In this document: positions 12,577 to 25,100 of the stretch, piece by piece | Position numbering within the stretch: position 1 is the stretch's first letter | How the letters are laid out: each line of letters begins with the position of its first letter | NCBI GenBank assembly: GCA_036250195.1 | Contig: JAVHZZ010000006.1 | Span: 71,972,869-72,036,868 of the forward strand | Direction of reading: 5' to 3' | DNA from: Mixophyes australis | Taxonomy: Eukaryota > Chordata > Amphibia > Anura > Limnodynastidae | DNA: 64,000 bases | Made by a program: the position numbers and the translations under genes | The notes under the pieces: generated by a model | The model's database searches: none | The model's input: the letters and a program-made list of their open reading frames with translations, nothing else | What the model was told of the DNA's origin: nothing

Positions 12577-12660
12577 TCTCCAATGGGGCAGGGACTGACG
12601 TGAGTGAGTTCTCTGTAAAGCGCTGCGGAATTAGTGGCGCTATATAAATTGATGATGATA
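12577..12660 (+). mobile_element. SINE 3' tail fragment
   Basis: Only the last ~80 bp of the tRNA-type SINE described at 13507-13848 is present: 'ggggcagggactga', 'agttctctgtaaagcgctgc', 'ttagtggcgctatataaa', then GAT repeats. Confidence 0.8.
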
Positions 12661-12824
12661 CCTCACAAAACTGAAACCTGTTTGACCTTACCCCAATCTC
12701 CCAAATGTTTAAACTCCCTTTCGTACCTCGAAAAATTAGGATCCAGCAAAATCTGGGACTATATGCAGGTATGTAATTATTTATTATAGGAGAGATACAG
12801 ATGTAGCTAGCCATGTTGTTCTCC

Positions 12825-12988
12825 TCCTACAGCAGGCCTGTCCAACCTGCGGCCCTCCAGGTGTTGTGAAACTACAAGCCCCATCATGCTTTGCCAGTAG
12901 ACAACCTGTTGATAGCTGGAAAGGCATGCTGGGACTTGTAGTTTCACAACATCTGGAGGGCCGCAGGTGGGACAGGCCTGTCCTACAG
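12825..12988. mobile_element. hAT MITE, 'CAGGCCTG' family, copy 1
   Basis: The element at 12833-12980 has inverted termini 'caggcctgtcc' and 'ggacaggcctg', and an almost fully palindromic body ('gttgtgaaactacaag' / 'cttgtagtttcacaac'). It is flanked by exact 8-bp direct repeats 'tcctacag' (12825-12832 and 12981-12988). CA(G)-type ends with an 8-bp target duplication are hAT hallmarks. It is non-autonomous, 148 bp, with no coding capacity. Confidence 0.95.
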
Positions 12989-13425
12989 GATAGTCATGGC
13001 TGCGACAATTCTCTTACTTGAAACTGTGATGGTAAATATGGTCTGGTGACATCTACTAAACCTCCACAATCCACAGTGACCATATACTGTTAAGTAGACT
13101 GTAGCTGCCATTAATCTCACAAAAGTGGCCTGGGGAATCTTTGCTCTCTTTATCAATATTCCCCCGGCAGTCTAGAATCCACATAATGGTGGAGGTTCCG
13201 GTTCGTATTCCTCAGCAGCCAAACAAACAAAGTAGAAGAGCATCATTCATTTAGAATGTGTCATCTGCAATCAGGAGAAATATAAGAATGCATTAGTTAT
13301 TCTTTAAATCCTGATTAAATTAGATACTGCTCCAGAATGTAATTTTCTCACCATTGCATCCTCATTATCAACTTATTGTTACAAGTACAGTTGCTCCCTT
13401 TGGATCAAACAATAATACATGGAAA
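12989..13425. other. Non-coding, no feature seen
   Basis: Unique-looking sequence without recognised features. Confidence 0.45.
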
Positions 13426-13429
13426 TAGC

Positions 13430-13906
13430 ATTGCTGTGTGACTGTCGCTGCTTGTGCCCCCCCCTCTCACATTGCTGTGTGTCTGTATAGGACCCCCCTC
13501 ACATTGTGCAGCACAGTGGCCTAGTGGTTAGCTCTTGTGCATCACAGCACTGCGGTCATGAGTTCGATTCCCGACCATGGCCTTAACTGTGTTCAGTTTG
13601 TATTTCTCTCTGTGTTTGTGTAAGTTTCCTCCTGGTGCTCCGGTTTCCTCCCACACTCCCACAAAAATATACTGGTAGGTTAATTGGCTGCTATTAAATT
13701 GCTCTTAGTTTCTCTCGATCTGTGTGTGTGTGTGTATGTTAGGGCATTTAGATTGTAAGCTCCACAGGTCCTTCACAGGGACTGATGTGAATGAGTTCTC
13801 TGTACAGCGCTGAGGAATTAGTGGTGCTATATAAATAAATAGATGATGATTGCTGTGTCACTGTATAGGACCCCCCCCCCTCACTTTGCTGTGTGACTGT
13901 ATAGGG
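13430..13906. repeat. Minisatellite split by a SINE
   Basis: Units of roughly 35-45 bp ('attgctgtgtgactgtatag' followed by a poly-C/'ctcac' stretch) lie at 13430-13506 and again at 13849-13906. Between them is the SINE at 13507-13848, so the SINE landed inside a pre-existing tandem array. Confidence 0.75.
13507..13848 (+). mobile_element. tRNA-derived SINE with LINE-like tail
   Basis: The head carries a perfect RNA polymerase III A box 'tggcctagtgg' (13517-13527) and a near-perfect B box 'agttcgattcc' (13561-13571). The body includes 'ctccggtttcctcccacact' and a GT-rich stretch. The 3' part ('gtaagctccacagg', 'tgtacagcgctgaggaatta', 'ctatataaataaat', GATGAT) resembles the 3' end of the L2-like LINE at 57399-59365. 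Related copies lie at 12577, 35015, 35581 and 36317. It is not a tRNA gene: there is no cloverleaf continuation. Confidence 0.9.
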
Positions 13907-14068
13907 CGAAAAACATCTTATAAGGAGTCCAAAAAGTTCAGTGATCATTTAGTAGGCAAATCCATTATGCTCAGCGTCCCTTGAAGTAATAACAATATCC
14001 CCCTTATTCACTCCATCATCCGAAATTTTCTTTATTTTATGTGACTTGGCAAAAATAAAACTCTAAAA

Positions 14069-14091
14069 AAAATATATATATATATATATAT
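14069..14091. repeat. Short AT microsatellite
   Basis: A run of alternating TA of about 20 bp. Confidence 0.8.
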
Positions 14092-14530
14092 CCCCCATAA
14101 CTTACCTTTTAATCGGCTTGTTTTCCGATCCCCTTCCTCTTTTTTCTGAATCCTCGCAGAGTCGGTCACTGCTAGTTCATTGTTCTCGTGTGGGTGTGGC
14201 TCCTCCGTGCTGCGATCCTTTATGAAAATGTTGGTCGTGATGACGTCGGGGCCCGACATTCACTGCGAGCGCAGCACGGAGGATGGGACCAGGGAGGGAG
14301 TCGGATCGCCACCTGACGTGACCACGTGATCGCAAGGTAAGTTGGTTTGTTTTTTTTGTTTTTTTGTGTGTGTGTTTTTTGCAGGATTTCTTTTTTTCAT
14401 TAAGTTCCCTGCCTGGGGCCCCCGGGCACCTGCCCATCGTGCCCAGTCAGAAAGACGGCCCTGCTCTGTGTTTATTTCCCTTGCAATGCTGGATGTATGG
14501 AAAGACAGAATATTTCTTATTGTGTATCGC
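14092..14530. repeat. Dispersed-repeat-like GC-richer block
   Basis: This is a locally GC-richer segment with short inverted matches, e.g. 'ctccgtgctgcgatc' at 14202 against 'gagcgcagcacggag' at 14267. A '...cccgggcacctgcccatcgt...' stretch follows. I take it for transposon-derived DNA but cannot name the family. No credible exon. Confidence 0.35.
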
Positions 14531-14535
14531 TAGAC

Positions 14536-14690
14536 TAAAGCACAGTATCACCTTCATGGTCTGTATGCTGGATGTCCTTCTAAGCCTCCATGCTAACTCT
14601 GTATATAAGGACAGTTATACAGCCTCACTTCAATGAATATTTATGCCGGATGTCATTTTCCTGCATCCATCTTAATTCTCTATATGCATG
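14536..14690. repeat. Degenerate ~76-bp tandem repeat, block 1 (2 units)
   Basis: Two diverged units: each starts near '(c/t)acag', then 'cttca', then 'tatgc(t/c)ggatgt', and ends in 'ctctatat' or 'ctgtatata'. Block 2 at 15877-16062 carries about three more units of the same kind. Confidence 0.6.
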
Positions 14691-15876
14691 CTGGTGTAAT
14701 ATATCTTGTTATAACCATATCTGTTGTTCTTTAAACAAGGGTTTCTGGACAGTATCACAGTTCTCTTGTAGTTGTGATCGGGTTGGGGGGCTGGGTACCA
14801 TCTCCTGGGGTAGATGGTCCACAGATTATGTGCAACTGGCCTCAGACACTTTTATTCATTAAAGAAACAAAGAAGATACAAAAATAAACACCTTACTGTC
14901 CAGCTGTAACTAAACACTGGTCACTCCTGACTAATAAACTAAAATAAAACATAAGCCTTCAGCAAGCAGCTTGACAACAGACATTTTCCTGGGTTTTTTA
15001 AAAGCAGTAGGTTAGGAACCTGGGTGAAATGTACTTCCTACTATATACTAAATCAGTGACTTTGTCACATTCGATATAGCTTTGTATTCATTTCCATAAT
15101 CTATTCTTACTTGGGTATGTGTGTATATATAATATGGTAAAATTTATTACTGCTGTTTGGGTCATTTTATTTAGTTCTCATAATAGGAGTCTAAGTTCAG
15201 TAAAGATAACATGTGGCTCCTTGTAGGGTAAAGGACCTGGCAAATATCACATTGTTCAACACTGGTTTTGATTTTTAAAAGGTTTCACTATGCATCTTCT
15301 CTGGGTTATGCATAACTTGTTGAGATTTATAATACTTATGCATTTTATTTTTATTTTGTGTGTGTGTGTTATATGTAGTGCTTTCATAGAGCATTCCCAT
15401 AGAAATGCATTAAATTTTACCCATTTTGTTTAATACTTTTTTTGTTTTTGTTTTTTGAGCCCCAGTATCACAGAATTTTCTAGACATTTTAACACCCATT
15501 GTACTGGTCCATAGTCTGATGGTTAAATAGCTGAGTAGAGGATTGTACTGTAGATGCTTCTGGTTTGTTAACAGCAGAGCTATGTTGATAAGATCTGTTT
15601 GGTGCTCCTATGTTGCTAGTTTTTACCATGTTTAAATCTAAACGCATAGCTCCTTATGGGAGTACTTATTTAAATATTTGTGTATTGTTTCATGTATAGG
15701 TATTGCAATGTAACATAGTTCTGAAACTAAAACCAAGGATGCTTGTTTAAAGTTTCCTTCAATCCCTGAATGGTAGCATAGTACACTTTGCTGAACAATA
15801 ATACACATCAGGGCAGGCGATACGGTCTTGAGGATTACACCATAAAATCAATGTATTTAGGTCCTCTGCATGGACA
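14691..15876. other. Non-coding, no feature seen
   Basis: AT-rich with no recognised gene or repeat; it separates the two blocks of the 76-bp tandem repeat and may be a later insertion. Confidence 0.4.
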
Positions 15877-16062
15877 ACTGCACAGTATCCATCTTCAGTT
15901 CTGTATGTCGGATATAATTCTCAGTTCCTCTTTTTATTTATGTAAGGACGACTGCACAGTATGACTTCACTGGTTATGTATGCCTGATTTAATTCTCAGT
16001 ATCTGTTCTTATGCTGTATGTATAGATGACTGTACAGTAAACCTTCATTGGTTCAATATGCA
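15877..16062. repeat. Degenerate ~76-bp tandem repeat, block 2 (~3 units)
   Basis: Units start 'cacagtatccatcttcag', 'cacagtatgacttcactgg' and 'tacagtaaaccttcattgg', spaced about 76-78 bp. They share 'gtatg(t/c)c(g/t)gat(a/t)taattctcagt'. The block ends about 85 bp before the first coding exon of NOTUM. Confidence 0.65.
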
Positions 16063-16127
16063 GACAAGGCTAATAGTGCCTGCCTCATTACCAGCACTGT
16101 CCTATTAGTTATACCTGTGATTAATAT

Positions 16128-16147
16128 TGCTTTGCCTCCTTTTGCAG
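16128..16147 (+). promoter_or_regulatory. Splice acceptor upstream of NOTUM ATG
   Basis: The sequence 'gcctccttttgcag' ends at 16147 after a pyrimidine-rich run. It implies that the ATG-containing exon begins at 16148 and that at least one 5' non-coding exon lies upstream. It also excludes an in-frame upstream ATG at 16048 that would read through the acceptor. Confidence 0.75.
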
Positions 16148-16167
16148 GGTGGCACTCAGTGCCTGGC

Positions 16168-19100
16168 ATGGCCGGAGGAAAGTGTGTTACTCTGTTACTC
16201 CTGCTCAGCGTCATTCCTGCAGGGAGCAGGAAAAGTTGGAGGAGACGTGGGCAGCAGCTTGTACCCAACAGCCGTGAGCGAACTGAGGGGGGTGGGGAGA
16301 GCTTCCCATTGGATTTTACTGCTGTAGAGGGTAATATGGACAACTTCATGGCTCAGATCAAGAGCCTGGCACAGTCATTGTACCCATGCTCCGCGCAACG
16401 TCTGGATGAGGAGATGAAATTGCACCTTTTGATCAACCAGTCCATCACCTGCAATGATGGGAGTCCAGCTGGGTAAGTGTCCAATGGAAAGTGTCAGATG
16501 GGAATAGGTGGGGTGTAAGCGGGCCCTGAAATACTGAACTGGACTGAATTATAATTCCGTGTCCTACAGTAGAGCTGGAGGCCCAATGTGTGGATCAAGC
16601 CCTCCAAAGTTTGTTGTTGACTGTTTTTTGTTTCTTAGAATGATAGGCTCACGGGCCAAATACAATTTAACATAAAGAAGGCCCATCTGCATAGATTGAC
16701 TGCCCTAATATGCAGTAACCCAGTAACAGAAATATACCAATGAAGAAGGAAAAAAAAAAAAAACAGCGTTGGAAACTGGATACACTAAACGCCCAATAAT
16801 AAATCCATAGAGTAAAAAAATCAAATAATCATGTATGTTGTTTGGTCGGTGATATCGCATGTAGTGTATTGAATTTTTATGCTATTTTTATTGTCAATTT
16901 TAGTGCTTTATCATTATTTATAGCTGATGTTCTATTCATTCAACAAACTGATCATTTGATTTTTTTACTTTACGGATTTATTATTGGGCGTTTAGTGTAT
17001 CCAGTTTCCAGTACTGTTTTTTTTGTTTTTCTTCTTTTGTACATTGAGACCGCACAGGTCTATACAGCTGCAGGTACGGATTGACTCGTTCTCCCTATTG
17101 AAGCCTCATATTCCATGTACCAATGCCTGATTGCCTCATCATCTGCATATTTATTATTCTATAATGCACTAGTAACACTAATTTACATCCTGTAAATATT
17201 GAGTACTAATTTCATCACTTCATTTTTAGTTGCCAATACTTGTGAGTTTGTAAAAAAAGAATAGTAAATTATAAGTATTCTACTGTGCTGCAACCTTATG
17301 TTTTCATATGGAAAATAAACATCTTGGTGCATCCAAGTGTCCTTACAGATTGTCCAGTTTTCCATATACTTTCCAAATTCCACCCACTCCTGTCATGGTA
17401 TAAAACAAAACTGTGTAATGTGTGGATATTGTGTATTCTGCACGCAGCACTTATTTAGCCAGAAACAGGACCAGAACCAGCCAAATGAAAGCTTTGTGTG
17501 TGGCTCTATTCCATATCTATACACACACAGCCTTCAAAGTAAGTGCTTATTCCAGTATGCAGTTTCTTTCCTTTGATAGCTGTCCATCACCTCCTCTATG
17601 CTCCCTTCACCACAGACTAAAACTCCATCTTATGTTTACTTTCTAGTTACTACCTAAAAGAGTCCAAAGGCAGCCGTCGGTGGCTCCTCTTCTTGGAAGG
17701 TAAACCTTTTACTTTTATCTTTTTCCTCTTTGCTGAAGCTTGTGGGCCTTCTTCCTAAACTCAGGAAGAGAAAATAAACAGAGCTTGCGGTGGGGAGTTG
17801 TATAAACATTAATTTGCTTCCAAAACACGTTCTTGAATGAAGTGACATGTTAATGTGACCTGGGGGGTCAAAGGTCAAGGCCTCACTTGGAAAGAACATA
17901 AGTGTGACTGCTCATTATACGGAGCGTGAAAGCCAGTTGCTTGGCTTCTTTAAAGAGAAATATACTCCGTTTATTTAATTTTCATCACTTGACTCTTTTG
18001 AAAATGATAATGAATCACGCAGCCATTTATTGTTCTTCTTAAAGAATTTAATGTATATTTAATTACCTTGCTGGGAGCAGCCATATTCATTGTGTGGTCA
18101 CGCTAAAGGGAAATAGAGTTTAAAAACTTGACACCACCTAAATAAAACTGATCATGCACATAAAACTAGGACTTCCTAAAGTAATGTATTCCCTGTAAAT
18201 GTACATGAGACACTTAATATGAATGTAACCCCCACACCCAGTACATGTTTCCAGGAACTTAATATAAGTCCCATTTATGTGGCCTCCCCGTCTCCACATT
18301 AATGTAAATCACACAAGCAATATTTACTAGACTATACATATCTTTATTGCAATGCTGTTGTCAGGGCTGCCAAGAGGAATTTAGAGCAACTTCTTGTGGC
18401 TCCTCCCACTTCACATGCAGGCCAGGACCCCCAGGTAAGCCTGGGGCCTTGGTACCTTGTACCTGCTTTCCCCCCATTCTCTGCGCTCCTGCCTGTGAAG
18501 GGGAAGCAGGAGGACTGATGCTGGGAATAGGGGTGGCGCCAGTGGGAAGGGGGCTGCTAGGGAAAAGGGGAACATCATCAGGGGAGGGTTTGTGCAATAT
18601 CTCCCCTATCCCCCCAGAAGACTAGATCAGTGAAACATTCCTTTTAATTTTTCGTATAATTCCTCATGTCTCAAAGTCAGTTTACTCTTGTGTGATGCTA
18701 CTTACCTCCATTATACTATACAGTCATTGTCCGATTTTCCTTGTATGCTGATTTATCCGATGTCTATATTCCCCTTGTCAGGGGGCTGGTACTGCATCAG
18801 CCGTGAGAACTGTGATCTGCGGTACGACACCATGAGGAGACTTATGAGCTCTAAAGGATGGCCAGCCACTAAAACAGGTGAGTAGTGAGGTTACACTGCG
18901 TTATGTGGCTGGGATGGGATCCATTCCTCTTACAATCTAACGATCCCCACTCTGTAACATATAATTATTAGTCACATATGTGTCATGCTAATATCATGCA
19001 TGCAAGTGCCACACACGTGTTTGTGTCAAGCTTCATTTCATATTTCAGCTTCAGGGATTTTGTCAACTCAGCCCGAGGAGAATCCACATTGGTGGAACGC

Positions 19101-22100
19101 TAACATGGTGTAAGTAATACCAGTTTCTTGTCCACTTTATTACATAAAGACATTATTCACTAGAAGGGTGTTACTATGCAGGTTCATGCTCACCTCTTTG
19201 TTATTTCTGTCTGCAGATTCATTCCGTACTGTTCCAGTGATGTCTGGAGCGGAGCGTTACCCAAATCTGAGAAAAGTAAGTACAAATAATAGTTGTCACA
19301 ATAACATTGGACCAACACAATTTTTGCCAATGCCAAAACACCTGTTTTCACTATTGAAGTATAAATATTTTGTTCTCCAAATTGCCTGTTATCAGGAGAT
19401 TGATTTGAATTGCTATATATTGTATTAATTGACCTGCACTCACATAGAAGAAAATGGTACACCATGTCCTGTAGCGGCCTTGGGAAATATTCAGTAGCCC
19501 AGGACAGTAGCAGCCCTGAGCTATTGAATATGAATATAATATACTCAATAATAAGACATGGCTTGACGCTCAGAATAGAATGAACAGACCCTGGTGCTCA
19601 CCTTAAATGATCCAAACAAATATTCTGCTGTAAATACATCCAAACAGTGGGGTACTTCCATATTATGTATGCTATCCCTGATGAAAGTTAGCTGTAACTG
19701 AAACATTGGCTATTTTGGCTTAAGACTGATTTTTGATACTGCATTTGTTCTGCAGAGCTCTGCATCCTTTGCACTGTGGCACCTGAGTGTAATGCAGCTG
19801 CCACAAATAATTTTAGTAGTCAACATTAAGCGCAGTTTTTAAAAGTTGTAATGAAATAAATATGCCCCTTCATCCCTTAGATCAGAGGTGCCTAAACACT
19901 GTCCTCAAAAACTACCAGCAGTCCATGCAGGAGTTCTTTAATCATGCACAGGTAATATATTTTTCTGGGTCTGTAATTATCCTACCTGTTTCTACAGTCA
20001 GAAATCCTAAAAAAACATGACCTGTTGGTAGCTCGTGAGGATTGGGTTTGAACACCTCTTCCATATATTAACAGGCTGGAGTTGTATATCACAAACCTCC
20101 ATGGGATGGCGCTCATCATACCCAAATTTTGTCATAGTATATAGTGAGTGCATTCACTCTCCCTTCTGTTTTAGGTGAATACGCTTTCATGGGATCATTA
20201 ATTATACAGGAGGTGGTGAAGGAACTTTTGGGAAAGGGAATGGACAACGCTAAGGTCCTTCTGCTGGCTGGAAGCAGGTGAGAGGGTATGGATTTGATCT
20301 GTGGGATTTGTGTCTTGGGGAGGTGGTGGGGGAAAAATACACTAGACAAGAGTGTATCCAAACGAATGTACAAGAACATAAAAAATTACCCTAAATGTGT
20401 CTATTAACTATTGCTGTAGTGCTGGTGGAACTGGGGTCCTTCTGAATGTGGATCTGGTGGCTGAGCAGCTGGAAGAATTGGGCTACCCTGGCATCCAAGT
20501 ACGAGGTCTCTCCGACTCCGGCTGGTTTCTTGATAATCAGCAATATAGGAGGACTGACTGCACGGACATTATCACATGTGCACCCACAGAGGCCATCCAG
20601 CGAGGAATCAAGTGAGTGGAGATCTAGTAGGAGGATAATCTAAGCATGTAGTTAAATGGAGAGGGGATCACCACTGTGAACAATGGGCTGTAGCGGTCAC
20701 TGGTATGGTGGACAATTGTTTGCATGTGGTGCTTGGAGGTGGGGATGGGAGAGGAAAGGTTGGTAGAACAGCTGCAGTGTGTGTGGAATGAATGCAAAAA
20801 GCCATAGATCAACAATCTGAGTGTTTCTATAACTGCAAACTAATCTCTCATCTGCCATTTCTCTGTCAGGTACTGGAGTGGGGTTGTACCAGAACGGTGT
20901 AAGCAGCAGTTTAAAGAGGAAGAATGGAACTGCTTTTTTGGCTATAAGATCTACCCAACTCTGAGAAGTAAGTAGTAGAAGAACAGTTACATAGTTTTAC
21001 TTACATAGGGCCTGATTTATCAAGGCCCGAGTTCTGTGCTCGTAAATCTGCTGTGTGTGCTTCTGAATACGTGCGCTAATTAATTCTGGTGTAGGCACGC
21101 TCTGCTCTACTACACAAGACACTGAAGGATACGTCCAATGCCTATGTGGACTGTACATTCGCAAAAGAAGTAACTTTGATATAGCCAAAGCTTGATTCAG
21201 ACGTGGCTGCATGTGTTTGAACTTGGCACACCCTTACTGTACATTAACTACAGGCGAACGCTCCTTCCCCGCCATGTTCTCTCCAGAAATCGTAGGCTAT
21301 AGTAAGTGTCCTTTGTGTACGTAGATGCAGTGAACATTGCTGCGTTCACTGGCGTATGTCCTGGTTCTGCACATGTGAATTTTTGTACGATACGCACAAA
21401 ATCAGTATATACATGCCGATGATTAATCAGGCTCATAGTGCTATACACTATGGGGTGTATTTACTAAACTGTGGGTGTGATAAAGGGGAGATGTTACCTA
21501 TAGCAACTAATCCGATTCTAGTTGTTTAGTACATTCTAGAAAATGACAGCTAGAACCTGATTGGTTGCTATTGGCAACATCTCCACTCTTTCAAACCCAC
21601 AGTTTAGTAAATATGCTTTTTTTTTTTTTTTAGGAGGGGGGGCTTGGACATATCAGTCTTGGCCCCGGTGAAGCCTACAATCTAATTTGCTTACTACACA
21701 CCATACCCAATTTAGTCAGAAGCCAAGTAACCTTCCAAACTTTGGACGTGATGAGAACATACGATTGCTCACACCATAAAACTATATATTGTAATTGAAG
21801 CAGGTCCCTACTACTGCAAAACAATAATGTGTATATGTATATTATTCAGCTCCGCAATACAACTTATTTGCTATGTATTAATGTCATACCGTGTCTTGAC
21901 TTTCAAGTAAAAATTACTTATTCATAACCCTGAAGTCTTATTTATCAATAGTTCAAATGTGCTGCAACTCCTATCAACCAATCACATATTAGCTTTGACT
22001 AATCTAGTGTAAATTTGTAACCAATGAAATATTTGCTTCAGTTATTGTAACCCGTGTTTGTGCTACCTGTACCATATTATAAAAGCATTTTATTTATTTT

Positions 22101-25100
22101 CATGTTTTGCTTTTAAGGTTAACCTATTAGTGTGCTGGGTACTACGGGAAGGATTCTGATTGATCACTGGCATGTTATAGTAGACCAGATCATGCTGCAG
22201 AGGCACATTAAGGAGGGGGTAGAGATTGTACAGGGTCCAGCTGTTTGACATCTGTACACCAGTCATGGAAGCTTCTATTTTTGTTCTTTAAAATGCAATA
22301 CTGTTAAATATATGTGCCCTTTGATGGGGAGAGGAGAATGTTCACGTGTATATTAACTGTTCTTGAAGTATTTATAAGTCAATCCATTACACTATGTCAT
22401 GGAATTCCCAGAAAAGCAAACAATTCTCAGAAATAGCAGCATAAGATCGGTTACAGAAATAGGGGCACAGAGTTGAGAAACAAATATAATATAAATACAT
22501 ATGTGAAACCTTGGCAAACAGTAAACATATCCTAATCTGGTGTAAAGTAAAGGGGGAATTCCATATTGAAGGTTTTGCTTCCTTGACCTTGTTTGGCATT
22601 ACGGTAGAAGTCTTCCAATTGCACTAAGTGAATCTTGGGGGCTTGCAAACTTTGGGGTGTTTTTCTTTTCTTTTATGACAGCTCCCAAATTGAAATGCTC
22701 ATATATTTTATTATAATATTTATTATTCGCTTTTACTCCAATAGTGTCATACAGTGGGATGCTTTGTTTTTTTTTTTTCATTCAGACATATTGGTGCATA
22801 CAATATAATTTTTCTACCACACATCAAAACCAGTTTAGTCAGAAGCCAAATAAGCTACCAGTGTTTGGGCCATGGGAAATATATCAGAGCATCCTGAGGT
22901 AATATATTTCTATCAAATCCTTTGGGGTAAACCTGTGGGTTTGAAAAAGTGGAGATGTTGCCTATAGAAACCAATCAGAATCTATCTGTCATTTTGTAGA
23001 ATGTACTAAATAAATGACAACTAAAATATGATTGGTTGCTATAGGCAACATCTCCACTTTTCCAAACCCGCAGTTTGATAAATTTACCTAAAAGAGTTTA
23101 TACTTCATGAAATCCATTTATCACACAATATAGCCCATTCCTTTGGTAGAGGTTGCCGTCTGAGGAAGGTGTTTATGGGTCAGTGCAGTTAGAATAGCAG
23201 TCTTGTATTCTCCATAGTAAATAAATTGTTTTGTACAAATGCCGGAGTCACACTCTGGGACGTAATAATGAGGCAGTGGGTATAAGTGATATGCTGTGCT
23301 TCTCATTTGCGTTTTAGTATACTATGTGCTTCATATTATCATTATTCCAAGACTGTGGGACATGGCTTAAATTAAGAACAAACCTGCAGTTGAAAGTCAG
23401 GTTGAAATATAACATTTGTCCAAAACACAGCTGGAAAACAAGCTAGCATCAATACAAGTCCATCCCAAAGCTTTGTGGTACGGAGTGTCTGATATAATAT
23501 GGTTTGCTAACTCTATTCCAGGTCCTGTTTTTGTGGTACAGTGGTTGTTTGATGAGGCCCAGCTGACCGTTGATAATGTCCATTTGAGTGGGCAGCCAGT
23601 GCAGGAGAACCAGTGGAATTATATCCAGAACTTGGGCCGTGAGCTGAGGAATACACTGAAAGATGTTGGGTGCGTGTCTAACACTGACTGTATCTGCTCT
23701 GATTACCGCCATGATGGTCTCTGATGCTCACTCTCTTCTCCCCATAGGGCAAGCTTTGCTCCTGCATGTCTGTCTCATGAAATCATCACACGCAGGTAAA
23801 TATCACATCTGTATTATGTTCTCCTCCATCTGCCTTCTATCGCTGTGGACTATGTTTAATGTCCTATTTAATAGTATAGTTGTGGTTCAATAAGATTGCC
23901 TCATTAAACACAATATATAGTAACTATAACTTTCAGTATGTTTCAAAGTTCCCTACTAACCCTCTTCATAGGATGTAGCGAGTTTGTTATTCTTTATGTG
24001 TACATTGCATGTAGATTGTATGCTAACATTGTGATGTAATTACAATGTGTAATGTCACTAGCTGGCCTTTAATCCAGGGGTATACAACCTGTAGGTCAGG
24101 TTTTAAGTGGGGTTACAAAATGTGTTTTTAGGGTCCCCTGATTGACAGATATGCAGCCCATTCTATTGGTACGCATCTATTGAGATGCCAGAACAGTGCA
24201 CACAGACACTGAGAAACAAAGCTGAGCACTTGTTCGCAAGTCTGCAGCCCCAGAAGCTATTCGGATGCAGGAAGTCATTTGGATATTATGGTATCTGGCA
24301 TCTGTATAGAAGTGAAAGCTTTGCAGCGTCCCTTTACTTGCCACAAGACGAGTAAACCACCAAAATAATTTTCTTATCATGATTTGCTTATGGTTGTGCT
24401 GTTTTAGTCATTACATAGAGCTCACCTGGAATTCCTGTTGACTGTAACTATAGTGTGTTATATGTGTTAATAGGTGAACAGCAGTGACTGGTAATGTGAT
24501 TATAGGTGGTACAGTGTAATCACTCGTCTGTTCTTTCTACTCGTGCTGATAGTATTGTGAGTGGCAGATTGATGTCCTACTGCTCTCCATCTTCAATGCG
24601 TGACCGCAGTGCTCAACCCCTGATGGAAAAGCAGAAGGCAGGATTATTGGGGGTGTACGGTGGCTATTCAAATGTCAAAGGGGAAAACATCACTCCTGTA
24701 GTGATTTACATGTGTCCGAGTGGTTTGAAGAAAAAAAAAAAAAAGTGCGCACCGTTCTGTGCCCACTGGCAAATTACTTGGGCTCGCTCAGATGAGCCTT
24801 TTTGCAGAAATCAGTCATGCTGCAAGCTTGGAACACGATTGGAGTAAATTGCTATGAAAATCCGTATAAACTGTCAGTTTATACAGATTTTCAGAGCATT
24901 GTGCTTATCTCTGTCCTGCAATTTACACTGCCCTCATGAACATATGCTGGGATCCATTATTCTGATGCCTTTTTCAGAGCAGTTTGTTGCTTTGAAACAT
25001 AGAACAACAAACACACGTCTGACTGGACGCTCTCTGGCAATGTAAGCATCATGTTCACCATTCCACCAATGTCCAACACCAGATTTATATATCTGGCCCA

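Noticed and set aside
13507..13590. Possible tRNA gene from good A and B boxes
   Set aside because: No cloverleaf or terminator, and the same head recurs in several copies with a SINE body; it is a SINE.
16048..16167. An upstream in-frame ATG that would lengthen the NOTUM N terminus by 40 residues
   Set aside because: The added segment crosses a strong splice acceptor and would precede the signal peptide; the ATG at 16168 gives the family's usual N terminus.
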